A stretch of 64,000 nt of DNA from Leifsonia sp. Root4 (GTDB taxonomy: Bacteria > Actinomycetota > Actinomycetes > Actinomycetales > Microbacteriaceae), in contig NZ_LMDN01000001.1 of the NCBI RefSeq assembly GCF_001425085.1, positions 1,005,100-1,069,099 on the forward strand, read 5' to 3'. The notes beneath the pieces were generated by a model that was not told the origin of the DNA, made no database searches, and saw only the letters and a list, made by a program, of their open reading frames with translations. The translations under genes were made by a program, and so were the position numbers. The first letter of the stretch is position 1. Every line of letters begins with the position of its first letter. Shown here piece by piece: positions 56,648-64,000 of the stretch.

Positions 56648-59600
56648 GGATCAACCGGCTCACCGTGCAGGGCTTCGGCCCGTACAAGACCGCGCAGCAC
56701 GTGGATTTCGACGCCTTCGCCGACGACGGCATCTTCCTGATGGGCGGCAAGACCGGCGCGGGCAAGTCGAGCATCCTCGACGCGATCTGTTTCGCGCTCT
56801 ACGACGGTGTTCCGCGCTACGACGGCACCAAGGGCCGGCTGCGCAGCGACCACTGCGGGCCAGACGACGCCAGCCTGGTCACGCTCGAGTTCACGGCGGG
56901 CGACACCCGCTACCGGGTCGAGCGCGCGCCCGAGTACGAGCGGCAGAAGTCGCGGGGTATCGGCACCGTCACCCAGAAGCCGACCGCAGAGCTGTTCGAG
57001 CTCCGGGACGGCGAGTGGATCGGAATCGAGGCTGGCCCGCGCACCGTCGGCCCGCGCGTCGCCGAGCTCGTCGGACTCAACCGCGACCAGTTCCTGCAGG
57101 TGATCCTGCTGGCCCAGAACCGCTTCCAGCAGTTCCTGTTGGCCAAGAGCGAGGCCCGCCAGGATGTGCTGCGCTCGCTCTTCGGCACGCGCCGCTTCCA
57201 GGACTACGAGCTCGCGATCACCGAACAGCGCAAGTCCCTGGACGGCGAGCTGGGCTCGCAACGCACGACGCTCGCCCAGATGCTCGAGCAGGCCGTGACG
57301 ATCGCCCGCTCGCTCGGCCTCGGGGTGGATGACGAAACGGCACCGGGCGCTGCGGCCACCGGCGCGGAGGCAGCCGATTCTGCGGCCGAGACTCGTGCAC
57401 CGGATGCCGCCGACGATCCCACAGTCGCCGATCTCCTGCGCGTCCCGGAGCCGCCCCTGCCCGAGCAGGTGACGCCGTGGCTCGCCGAGCTCGGCGCTGC
57501 GGCGCACGAGCAGCTGTCGAGCGCCGCACGTGAGGCGGATGCCGCCGACGCGGCGTTCACGCTCGCCGACGGTGCACACGACGCACTCGTCGCCCGGCGC
57601 ACCGCGCAACTGCGCCGCGCAGACGCCGAGCAACGGCTGGACACCCTGCGCGCGGCATCCGCGGCCGTCGACGCCGACCGGGCCGCGCTCACCGCGGCCG
57701 GCCGCGCCGATGTCGCGATCGGCGCCGTCACGGCGGCACGCCGCGGGCGGACGGCGGCCGCCCACGCCGCAGCCGCATTGGCCGGCGCGCAGCGCGCCTT
57801 CGCCGCGTCAGAGACCGCTCGCGCTGCCGATGCCGACCCCGCAGACCCGGGCTCGGCCGCCCCGACCGCGGCGGAGATCGACGCGGTGGTCGAGCGCACG
57901 ACGCTGCAGCAGGGCGCCCTCGATGACGCCATGCTGCTCGAACGCGAGATGCCGGCGCAGCTGGCTGAGCTCGAACGGCTGCGGCGCGCGCAGGAGACCG
58001 CTGAGACGGCCCTCGCCGAGGCTCTCGAACACACGGCGGCTCTACCCGCGCTGATCGCGGCCGACAGCGATCGGATCGCTGAGCTGATGGCGGTCGCCGC
58101 CACTCTCGAGGGCACGACCGCGGAGTTCGGCCGGCTGACGACGGCGCTCGAGCACGCCGAGACCGCCGTGACGCTCGAGACCCGGCTCGCCGCCGCCCGC
58201 GCGCTCGAACTCACGAGCGGGCAGGAGAGCACCGCAGCATCCGCCGAACTCGACCGGCTGCGCGCTGTCAGGCTGAACGGCCATGCCGCCGAACTCGCCG
58301 TCGCGTTGCGTGACGGTGATCCCTGCGCCGTGTGCGGTGCGACAGAGCACCCGCGTCCGGCGGAGACGTCGGCTGACGCCGTGACCGAGTCCGACATCGA
58401 GGAGGCCGAGGCCGTGCTGGCCGAGCGGCGCGAGCGTGCAGAGGAGGCCAGGCGTGCCGCCGGCGCGCTCGCGGAGAGGCTGGCCGCGGCAACGGCCAGC
58501 GCCGGCGGACGCACCGCTTCCGAACTCGCCGAGTTGATCGTGGCGGCGACAGCGGCCCGCGACACCGCCACGGCCGCCGCGAACGAGCTGGAGCGGCTGA
58601 GCTCCGCGCTCACGGCGCGGCGCGCAGAGCTCGAGAGCGCAGAGGCCAACGTCGGCTCGCTCCGGGAGGCGCTCGGACACGCAGCGACGGCGGTGACGAC
58701 GGCCGGCACCCGGCGCGACTCCGCCGAGCAACGACTCGCCGAGCAGCGCGCCGGCTACGCCACGGTGGCCGAGCGCAGCTCCGCCCTCGCGGACACGCTC
58801 CGGCTGGCTCGCGGGCTCGCCGAGGCGATCGCCGCAGACACATCGGCCGCGGCCGCCCTCATCGACGCAGATGCCGCCCTCGCCGGCCAGCTGTCTGCAC
58901 ACGGATTCGCCTCGGCGGACGCGGTCACCGCCGCCCACCTCGACGCCTCCGCGCGTGCCGCGATCGAGACGCGCGTGCGGGCACACGACGATGCCGTCGC
59001 AGCCGCGACTGCGACGCTCGGCGAGCCGGAACTGGCAGAGCTTCCGGCCGATCTGATCGAACTGGACGCCTCGGCGGCAGCGCTGGCAGCGGCCCGCGAC
59101 ACCCGAGACGCCGCGCTCGCCCGTCACGCCACGGTGCGCGGGCAGGCGGAAGCCCTCGACGAGCTCATCGGTCGCGCCGGGCGGCTGATCACGGCATCCG
59201 CCGAGCTGATTGAACGCTACGAGGTCGTCGCACGGCTCGCGGCCACGCTCAAGGGCGATGCCCCGAACGAGCGGCGGATGCGCCTCGAGAGCTTCGTGCT
59301 CGCGGCCGAGCTGGAAGAGATCGTCGCGGCGGCGAACGCACGGCTGCGCCAGATGAGCGGCGGCCGGTACACGCTTGAGCACGATGACGGGATCGCCCAC
59401 CGCGGCGCCCAGTCCGGACTCGGTCTGGCCATTCTGGACGGCCACACCGGCCAGCAGCGGGCGACGCACTCCCTCTCGGGTGGCGAGACCTTCCTGGCCT
59501 CTCTCGCGCTCGCGCTCGGCCTCGCCGAGGTCGTGACGGGGCGGGCAGGCGGCATCACGCTTGACACCCTGTTCATCGACGAAGGATTCGGCTCTCTGGA

Positions 59601-59766
59601 TGCCGACACCCTCGAGATCGCGATGGCGACGCTCGACAGCCTCCGCACCGGCGGCCGCACGATCGGGCTGATCAGCCACGTCGAGGCGATGAAGGAGCAG
59701 ATTCACGCCTCGCTGCAGGTGAGCGTCGGCGAGCACGGCTGGAGCACGATCACGCAGGCGGCGTGA
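56644..59766 (+). CDS. sbcC: Exonuclease SbcCD, ATPase subunit C
   Basis: A 1,040-residue Rad50/SMC-type ATPase. Walker A GGKTGAGKS is at residues 34-42, the zinc-hook CAVC at 561-564 between two long Ala/Arg/Glu-rich coiled coils, the signature LSGGETFLASLALALG near 945 and Walker B LFIDEGFGSLDADTLE near 976. It binds and opens DNA ends for SbcD. The coiled coils are very Ala-rich, as usual for high-GC SbcC. Overlaps sbcD by four bases and ends 33 bases before the convergent monooxygenase gene. Confidence 0.96.
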   Translation: MRINRLTVQGFGPYKTAQHVDFDAFADDGIFLMGGKTGAGKSSILDAICFALYDGVPRYDGTKGRLRSDHCGPDDASLVTLEFTAGDTRYRVERAPEYERQKSRGIGTVTQKPTAELFELRDGEWIGIEAGPRTVGPRVAELVGLNRDQFLQVILLAQNRFQQFLLAKSEARQDVLRSLFGTRRFQDYELAITEQRKSLDGELGSQRTTLAQMLEQAVTIARSLGLGVDDETAPGAAATGAEAADSAAETRAPDAADDPTVADLLRVPEPPLPEQVTPWLAELGAAAHEQLSSAAREADAADAAFTLADGAHDALVARRTAQLRRADAEQRLDTLRAASAAVDADRAALTAAGRADVAIGAVTAARRGRTAAAHAAAALAGAQRAFAASETARAADADPADPGSAAPTAAEIDAVVERTTLQQGALDDAMLLEREMPAQLAELERLRRAQETAETALAEALEHTAALPALIAADSDRIAELMAVAATLEGTTAEFGRLTTALEHAETAVTLETRLAAARALELTSGQESTAASAELDRLRAVRLNGHAAELAVALRDGDPCAVCGATEHPRPAETSADAVTESDIEEAEAVLAERRERAEEARRAAGALAERLAAATASAGGRTASELAELIVAATAARDTATAAANELERLSSALTARRAELESAEANVGSLREALGHAATAVTTAGTRRDSAEQRLAEQRAGYATVAERSSALADTLRLARGLAEAIAADTSAAAALIDADAALAGQLSAHGFASADAVTAAHLDASARAAIETRVRAHDDAVAAATATLGEPELAELPADLIELDASAAALAAARDTRDAALARHATVRGQAEALDELIGRAGRLITASAELIERYEVVARLAATLKGDAPNERRMRLESFVLAAELEEIVAAANARLRQMSGGRYTLEHDDGIAHRGAQSGLGLAILDGHTGQQRATHSLSGGETFLASLALALGLAEVVTGRAGGITLDTLFIDEGFGSLDADTLEIAMATLDSLRTGGRTIGLISHVEAMKEQIHASLQVSVGEHGWSTITQAA

Positions 59767-59799
59767 GCCACGGCTCGATCGCAGCCTCAAACGCTCCGA

Positions 59800-60102
59800 C
59801 TACACGAGCGTCGCGACCGCCTTGGTTGAGGACCGGGCTTCGAGCAGCGGCACGATCTGTTCCACCCCGATGCGGGTGAAGTGCTCGGTATCGCGGTGCG
59901 CCGCGAAACCGGCCTGATCTACGAAGCGCTCCACGATCACGACCTCCCCCGGGTTCTCGACATTGCGGAAGTACTCGAAACTGACGCAGCCGGGCTCGGC
60001 GCGCGTTGCCGTGGTCAGCTCGGCGAGCAGCTCGAGCACAGTCTCGAGTTGTCCGTCCCTCGGCTGGTAACGCGCAATGACCTGGAAGAAGCTGTCCGAC
60101 AC
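59800..60102 (-). CDS. Antibiotic biosynthesis monooxygenase (ABM) domain protein
   Basis: A 100-residue dimeric ferredoxin-like protein: FFQVIARYQPRDGQLETVLELLAELTTATRAEPGCVSFEYFRN (residues about 5-47) and VVIVERFVDQAGFAAHRDTEHF are standard for the ABM/YgiN family, which also includes LsrG. Such small proteins oxidise quinol-like compounds or isomerise ketose phosphates. The GTG start has AAAGGA upstream. It is the last gene of the catabolic operon, 58 bases after the aldolase fusion, so a role in processing a pathway intermediate is plausible but unproven. Confidence 0.87.
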   Translation of the reverse strand: MSDSFFQVIARYQPRDGQLETVLELLAELTTATRAEPGCVSFEYFRNVENPGEVVIVERFVDQAGFAAHRDTEHFTRIGVEQIVPLLEARSSTKAVATLV

Positions 60103-60160
60103 GGTGATGGTCCTTTGTTTCGATGGGGCGCGAGTGCGCGGTTGAGCATGGCCGAGGCAA

Positions 60161-62089
60161 CTAGATCACGCGGTCGTTGCCGCCATCCACCGTGATGTGT
60201 GCACCCGTGGTTGCCGGGAACCCCGCGCAGAGCGCCACGACGGCATCCGCGACCATGGCACTCGTCACCTCGATGCCCAGCAGGTTGCGGGTGCGGTACT
60301 CCTCGACGGTCAGGCCGTAGCGCGCTGCCCGCTCGGCGAGTAACTCCGTGGTCCAGATCGCGGTGTCGAAGACGGCATCGGGCTCGACGTGGTTGACCCG
60401 GATGCCGTCGGCGGCCCATTCCAGCGCCGCGACCCTGGCGAGCTGGGCCGCCGCGGTCTTGCTGGCGGAGTAGGCGGCGGCACCTGGGCCGGGCGCCGCA
60501 ACGTTCTTGGTCGACACCAGCACGACGCGGCCGCCTCGCGGCGCGAGCGCGAGCAGCGGATGCGTCACCCGCAGTGCCCGCGCAACAGCCGTGGCGTTCA
60601 CCCGGAGCGAGCGATCCCAGAGTGTGTCATCGAGAGAGGACAGCGGTGCGCTCTCCGGGAAGATTCCGGCCGCGACAACGAGCATGTCGATGCCGCCGAA
60701 CTCGCGCGCGGCGAGATCGATGGCCGCGTCCAGTACCGCGGTGTCGCTCACGTCGCCGACGACAGCGCGCCACGAGCGCCCCTCGAAAGTCGACACGACG
60801 GAGTCGTTGAGGTCGATGCCCACCACGGCGGCGCCACGCGACAAGAGCGCGGCGGCGCACGCCCGGCCGATCCCCGACGCCGCACCGGTGACCACGGCCA
60901 CCTCGCCCTCGAGATCACGGCCGATCATCGTCTGCCGAACGCGTGCCTGCTCCAGCTCCCAATACTCGATCTCGAAGCTCTGCGCCTCGTTGAGCGAGTG
61001 ATATCCGCCGTCGCGATCGGCGGCATCGATGATGTCCATCGTGTGCACATAGATGTCGTGCACCGCATCCGCCGCCGCCGGTGTCGCTCCTGCGGTCAAC
61101 AGCCCGAGCCGGGCATCGAGCACGACACGTGGGGCCGGGTCAAGCACGGTGTACTCACCGTCGCCACGGTTCTGGGCGACATAGCGCAGGTAATCGTCGG
61201 CATAGGCCCGCACGTCGGTGCCGAGCAGCGGCGTCCGCTTGGTGCGGATCACGTGTTCCGGCGTTGCGGTTCCGCGCGCCGTGACGGCGGCGAGGTCGTC
61301 ACGAGCGGCGAAGGCCAACGCCCGCTCCGAGCTGGATTGCCGCAACAGCAGCGGGCGGCCCGCAGCCTGAGCGATGTCCCGCCGCAGCCTGGCCAGCTCG
61401 AACGGCTCCCCCGATCGGGACACGCTCTCTCCTTCATGGCCCCAGTTCTCGATCCCGAGAGCTGCAGATGCCGTGGCCACCAGAGCGAGGTGTCGCTCGA
61501 GCGCGAGCTCAGCGTCATCCGCGAAAGTGAAGAGCCCGTGGTTGGACAGCACGATCGCATCCGCGTCTCCCAGCTCGGTCGAGGCAACCAGCCGAGCCAG
61601 ATCAAAGCCCGGCATGATGTACGGCAGGACGACGACCCGCTCACCCAGGACCTGGGCGGCGCGCCGCAGCCCGTCTGGCTGGTCGGTCAGGGCCACGATG
61701 GCGTCAGCGTGCGAGTGCAGAACCACACGGGCGGGCAGATGGGCGTGCAACAGCGCCTCGATCGACGCGGTCGGCGCCGTGGCCGAGAGCGACGCCTGGC
61801 GCAATTCATTGACCATGCTTGAGTCGCTCAGCGTCGGCAGCTTCAACAGGGCAAGCAGCCGGTCACGGCGGAGCGGGGCAAAGCCCTGTGCCTGAATCGT
61901 GCCCAGATCCCAGCCGCTGCCCTTGACGAGCAGCAGCTCGATCTCCTCGCCGGTCACGTCCGTGCCGAGCGCCTTGATCGAGGTGTTTCCTCCGCCGTGC
62001 AGCACGAGCTTCGGATCGTCGCCGAGCGCGCGTGACACGCGCACAATCTCCTCGAGCGCACCCTGCAGTGCGTGCTCCATTGCCGTCAT
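60161..62089 (-). CDS. Bifunctional class II aldolase / short-chain dehydrogenase (RhaD-like fusion)
   Basis: A 642-residue fusion. Residues about 1-390 are a class II aldolase: HGGGNTSIK, LLVKGSGWDLG, LLHAHLPARVVLHSHADAIVALTD with metal-binding His residues, and LSNHGLFTFADDAE. Residues about 400-642 are an SDR: VTGAASGIGRA, VAAGIFPES, YSASKTAAAQLARVAALEWA, ending with the Gly/Gly/Asn tail. The order matches the rhamnulose-1-phosphate aldolase/lactaldehyde dehydrogenase fusion, which cleaves a ketose phosphate and then oxidises or reduces the aldehyde. The ATG at 62089 overlaps the kinase stop (ATGA) and has GGAGG upstream. The true ketose phosphate is uncertain. Confidence 0.88.
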   Translation of the reverse strand: MTAMEHALQGALEEIVRVSRALGDDPKLVLHGGGNTSIKALGTDVTGEEIELLLVKGSGWDLGTIQAQGFAPLRRDRLLALLKLPTLSDSSMVNELRQASLSATAPTASIEALLHAHLPARVVLHSHADAIVALTDQPDGLRRAAQVLGERVVVLPYIMPGFDLARLVASTELGDADAIVLSNHGLFTFADDAELALERHLALVATASAALGIENWGHEGESVSRSGEPFELARLRRDIAQAAGRPLLLRQSSSERALAFAARDDLAAVTARGTATPEHVIRTKRTPLLGTDVRAYADDYLRYVAQNRGDGEYTVLDPAPRVVLDARLGLLTAGATPAAADAVHDIYVHTMDIIDAADRDGGYHSLNEAQSFEIEYWELEQARVRQTMIGRDLEGEVAVVTGAASGIGRACAAALLSRGAAVVGIDLNDSVVSTFEGRSWRAVVGDVSDTAVLDAAIDLAAREFGGIDMLVVAAGIFPESAPLSSLDDTLWDRSLRVNATAVARALRVTHPLLALAPRGGRVVLVSTKNVAAPGPGAAAYSASKTAAAQLARVAALEWAADGIRVNHVEPDAVFDTAIWTTELLAERAARYGLTVEEYRTRNLLGIEVTSAMVADAVVALCAGFPATTGAHITVDGGNDRVI

Positions 62090-63585
62090 CGTGCGGCCTC
62101 CGTCCATACCTGTCCCATGGCGGCGAGCACTCGGTCGAAGCGCTCCCCCTGTAGTTGATAGCTGTCACGGTCCCTACCCGGCGACACCACGAGTGCGGGG
62201 TCCGGGCTCACTCCCCAGCCGCCGGTATCGTGACCGGTTCCAGTGGCCGCGAGCAACGCAACGCCGCGTGCACCGAGCTCTGTTCCCAGCTGTCTGCGCA
62301 CGGGGTGGTCAATCACGTCGGCGAACATCTGTGCCCACAGCGGGTTCTTGGCGCCACCGCCAGCGAGTGTCCATGGCTCATCCGAGACCTCGGCACCGCT
62401 GGAACGCAACTTGGCCAACTGCACCCGGTGGTACTGGGTGATGCCCTCCGCAACGGCCCGCGCAATTTCGCGGTGGCCGTGGCTGCCTTTGACACCGATC
62501 AGGGTTCCGGACGCCCCGAGGTGCTCGGGCGCGCCGTGGACGAACGGCAGGAAGATCAGACCATCGGCACCGGGCGGAACGGACTCCGCCGCCGCGAGAA
62601 GCTGCTGCGGCGTGACACCGTCAGCCGCCAGGGTCGACATCAGTGAGGAATACCACTCGATGCTGGCGGCTGACGTCGGGGCCACCTCCTGCGCGAGCAT
62701 GAGTTTGGGATCTGGAAGCAACGCGTTCAGGGTGACTCGGGGCGGCGCATCCTTGACGGGCACGACGACCGAGTTGATCGCCCAGGTGCCAACGATGACC
62801 GTGACGTCGCCACGTTTTGTCGCGCCTGCCCCGATCGGGCTGGCCACGCAATCCATGCACCCTGCCACCACGGGAATCCCGGCCGCGAGGCCGGTGCGGG
62901 CAGCGGCCTCGCCGGTGACCGCGCCGACGACGGCATCCGAGTTCGCCAGTGGTGGCTGCAAGCGCATCAGCTCACGCGGAACGCCGAGCACGTCGAACAC
63001 CTCCGGCTCGTAGCGCCGCTCGGCCAGATTGACCAGTCCGCACCCAGAGGCATCGGAGTAGTCGGCGGTCGCGCGGCCGACGAGGCAGGCGGTGATCCAG
63101 TCTTTGCAGGTCAGCGCCCAGCGTGCCCGCTCCAGAGCCTCCGGCTCGTTGTCATGCAGCCAGCGCAACAGCACACCGGGCTGCCCGGCCCACGGCATCG
63201 AGCCGGTAATGGCACGTACCCGTTCCACTTCGGCCTCGTCCAGGCCAGCCACGATGTTCTCGCTGCGCGTGTCGGTCGAGGCGAAGGCACTCCGCACCGG
63301 GGCCAGCGCCTCATCGACGAGGTAGAGTCCGTTGCCGTGGCCGGTAGCGCCGATCGACTGCACGGCCCAGCCATGTGCGTCGAGCCAGCCGGTCAGGTGT
63401 CCGAGCACATCGGCCACGACACCCCAGAGCGCGGCCATGTCGATCTCCTGGCGGTCGGAGGCGACGGCCACGCGAGGATTCGGGGCGGAGTAGCTCCGCA
63501 GCTCGTTGCCATCCGCGTCGAATGCGGCGGCCTTCGCCGACGTGAGGCCGACATCAATCCCGATGAAACACTGTTGAACTGACAC
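62086..63585 (-). CDS. FGGY family carbohydrate kinase
   Basis: A 499-residue ATP-dependent sugar or polyol kinase. The N-terminal FIGIDVGLTSAKAAAFDADG is the phosphate loop, SIGATGHGNGLYLVDE and GSMPWAGQPGVLLRWL lie in domain 1, and VAGCMDCVASPIGAGA, TLAGGGAKNPLWAQMFADVI hold the FGGY-type catalytic and ATP-binding parts. The start is the GTG at 63585, with AAGGAAG upstream. It lies 13 bases after a GlpD-like gene and overlaps the aldolase gene, so all are co-expressed. Substrate unknown; xylulose, rhamnulose, erythritol or similar are possible. Confidence 0.9.
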   Translation of the reverse strand: MSVQQCFIGIDVGLTSAKAAAFDADGNELRSYSAPNPRVAVASDRQEIDMAALWGVVADVLGHLTGWLDAHGWAVQSIGATGHGNGLYLVDEALAPVRSAFASTDTRSENIVAGLDEAEVERVRAITGSMPWAGQPGVLLRWLHDNEPEALERARWALTCKDWITACLVGRATADYSDASGCGLVNLAERRYEPEVFDVLGVPRELMRLQPPLANSDAVVGAVTGEAAARTGLAAGIPVVAGCMDCVASPIGAGATKRGDVTVIVGTWAINSVVVPVKDAPPRVTLNALLPDPKLMLAQEVAPTSAASIEWYSSLMSTLAADGVTPQQLLAAAESVPPGADGLIFLPFVHGAPEHLGASGTLIGVKGSHGHREIARAVAEGITQYHRVQLAKLRSSGAEVSDEPWTLAGGGAKNPLWAQMFADVIDHPVRRQLGTELGARGVALLAATGTGHDTGGWGVSPDPALVVSPGRDRDSYQLQGERFDRVLAAMGQVWTEAAR

Positions 63586-63598
63586 TGTCGCTTCCTTG

Positions 63599-64000
63599 CT
63601 AGTGGTCGGCTGCATTTTCAGCGCGGACGACCCGCGGCATGAAACGGCGCATCGACTGACGATATCGGTCAAGCTCTGTCTCGGCGCGCTCGTTTGTCCA
63701 GCCCGCGTACTGCACCAGCACGGCGGCGATCACCGGGGCGGCCGAGAGGCCGACGTCGGCGTTCAGCGCGACGACCATGCGACGCAGCACAACGTCCTCC
63801 AGGGTGAAGGCACCCTCGTTCAGCACGGCGTGCACGGCCTCGGCGGCGATCGCACCGCTGTCCGGGTCGACGATCTCCGCAAGCTCTGGCGTCTCCGCGG
63901 CCAGTCGCGCGATGACCTCCGCGGCGACGCCGTAGGTGTCGACGATGCGGGTCGCGGATGCCACAGGGAGTGCGCTGCGCTCAATGAAGCTGGTGCGGTA
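63599..64000 (-). CDS. Glycerol-3-phosphate dehydrogenase-like FAD enzyme, C-terminal part only
   Basis: The frame is open to the window edge, so the N-terminal FAD domain lies beyond 64000; about 133 C-terminal residues are visible. The segment RIVDTYGVAAEVIARLA, EAVHAVLNEGAFTLEDVVLRRMVV and AVLVQYAGWTNERAETELDRYRQSM match the C-terminal helical domain of GlpD-type dehydrogenases, including the conserved DxxxRR. In operons with an FGGY kinase such proteins also oxidise polyol phosphates such as erythritol phosphate. It is the first visible gene of the minus-strand operon, 13 bases before the kinase start. Confidence 0.8.
   Translation of the reverse strand, partial: YRTSFIERSALPVASATRIVDTYGVAAEVIARLAAETPELAEIVDPDSGAIAAEAVHAVLNEGAFTLEDVVLRRMVVALNADVGLSAAPVIAAVLVQYAGWTNERAETELDRYRQSMRRFMPRVVRAENAADH

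Noticed and set aside
57204-58709. A 501-codon minus-strand frame, Ser/Ala-rich, inside sbcC
   Set aside because: It is the antisense of the Ala/Arg/Glu-rich coiled coil; the low complexity arises from that, not from a gene.
55400-59766. SbcD-SbcC considered as part of a defence island
   Set aside because: The neighbours are ordinary metabolic genes, and both proteins look like the standard housekeeping complex.

Overview
The window is GC-rich actinobacterial DNA, most probably from a member of the Microbacteriaceae. This rests on the very high third-position GC, F420-type luciferase-like oxidoreductases, a DipZ-type thiol protein, a mycoredoxin, sortase (LPATG) surface proteins and many start codons with a -10 hexamer TANNNT placed 5-9 bases upstream (leaderless-type genes). 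No rRNA, tRNA, CRISPR array, transposase or phage gene was seen. The genus cannot be fixed from the sequence alone.

Positions 1-18,100 hold most of a Wzx/Wzy-type surface polysaccharide locus. Its left edge is cut inside the initiating sugar-phosphate transferase. It then carries a TagD-like cytidylyltransferase, GDP-mannose 4,6-dehydratase, a membrane-anchored protein, a very large secreted fibrinogen-like/fibronectin protein, a CDP-alcohol phosphotransferase, an O-antigen-ligase/polymerase-like protein, a flippase, a PssD/PssE glycosyltransferase pair, a GT2 enzyme, a Gfo/Idh/MocA oxidoreductase with an unrecognised partner, a Wzz-like chain-length protein, a secreted GH16 glycanase and a GT11 fucosyltransferase-like enzyme. 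The CDP-activating and CDP-using enzymes sit in one gene string, which suggests a polymer decorated with polyol phosphate. The GH16 enzyme and the giant secreted protein share a beta-sandwich domain.

Positions 18,100-37,270 are mixed chromosomal genes: YpfJ metallopeptidase, proline iminopeptidase, malate dehydrogenase, a HhH-GPD repair protein, F420 oxidoreductase plus acyl-CoA dehydrogenase, a sortase-anchored Ig-repeat protein, small membrane proteins, two acetyltransferases, RecQ, DipZ, a fasciclin lipoprotein and a YcnI-CopC copper-type group. Positions 37,270-55,300 hold a 1,355-residue nuclease/5'-nucleotidase, transporters, a GT1 glycosyltransferase, an SDH-L type shikimate-dehydrogenase-like protein, VOC proteins, an ArsR/SRPBCC pair, mycoredoxin, FKBP lipoprotein and oxidoreductases. 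Positions 55,400-59,770 encode SbcD-SbcC. The right end (59,800-64,000, minus strand) is a catabolic operon: GlpD-like dehydrogenase (cut by the window edge), FGGY kinase, aldolase/short-chain-dehydrogenase fusion and a small monooxygenase.

The intergenic spaces carry at least three classes of non-coding repeat: a REP-like family with TTCGACAGGCTCAA ends (one copy read in frame inside RecQ), a second family with the core GCGAAAGGCGGCAGCCC, and larger palindromes that sit mainly between convergent genes. The octamer CGGATGCC and its complement are strikingly common throughout.
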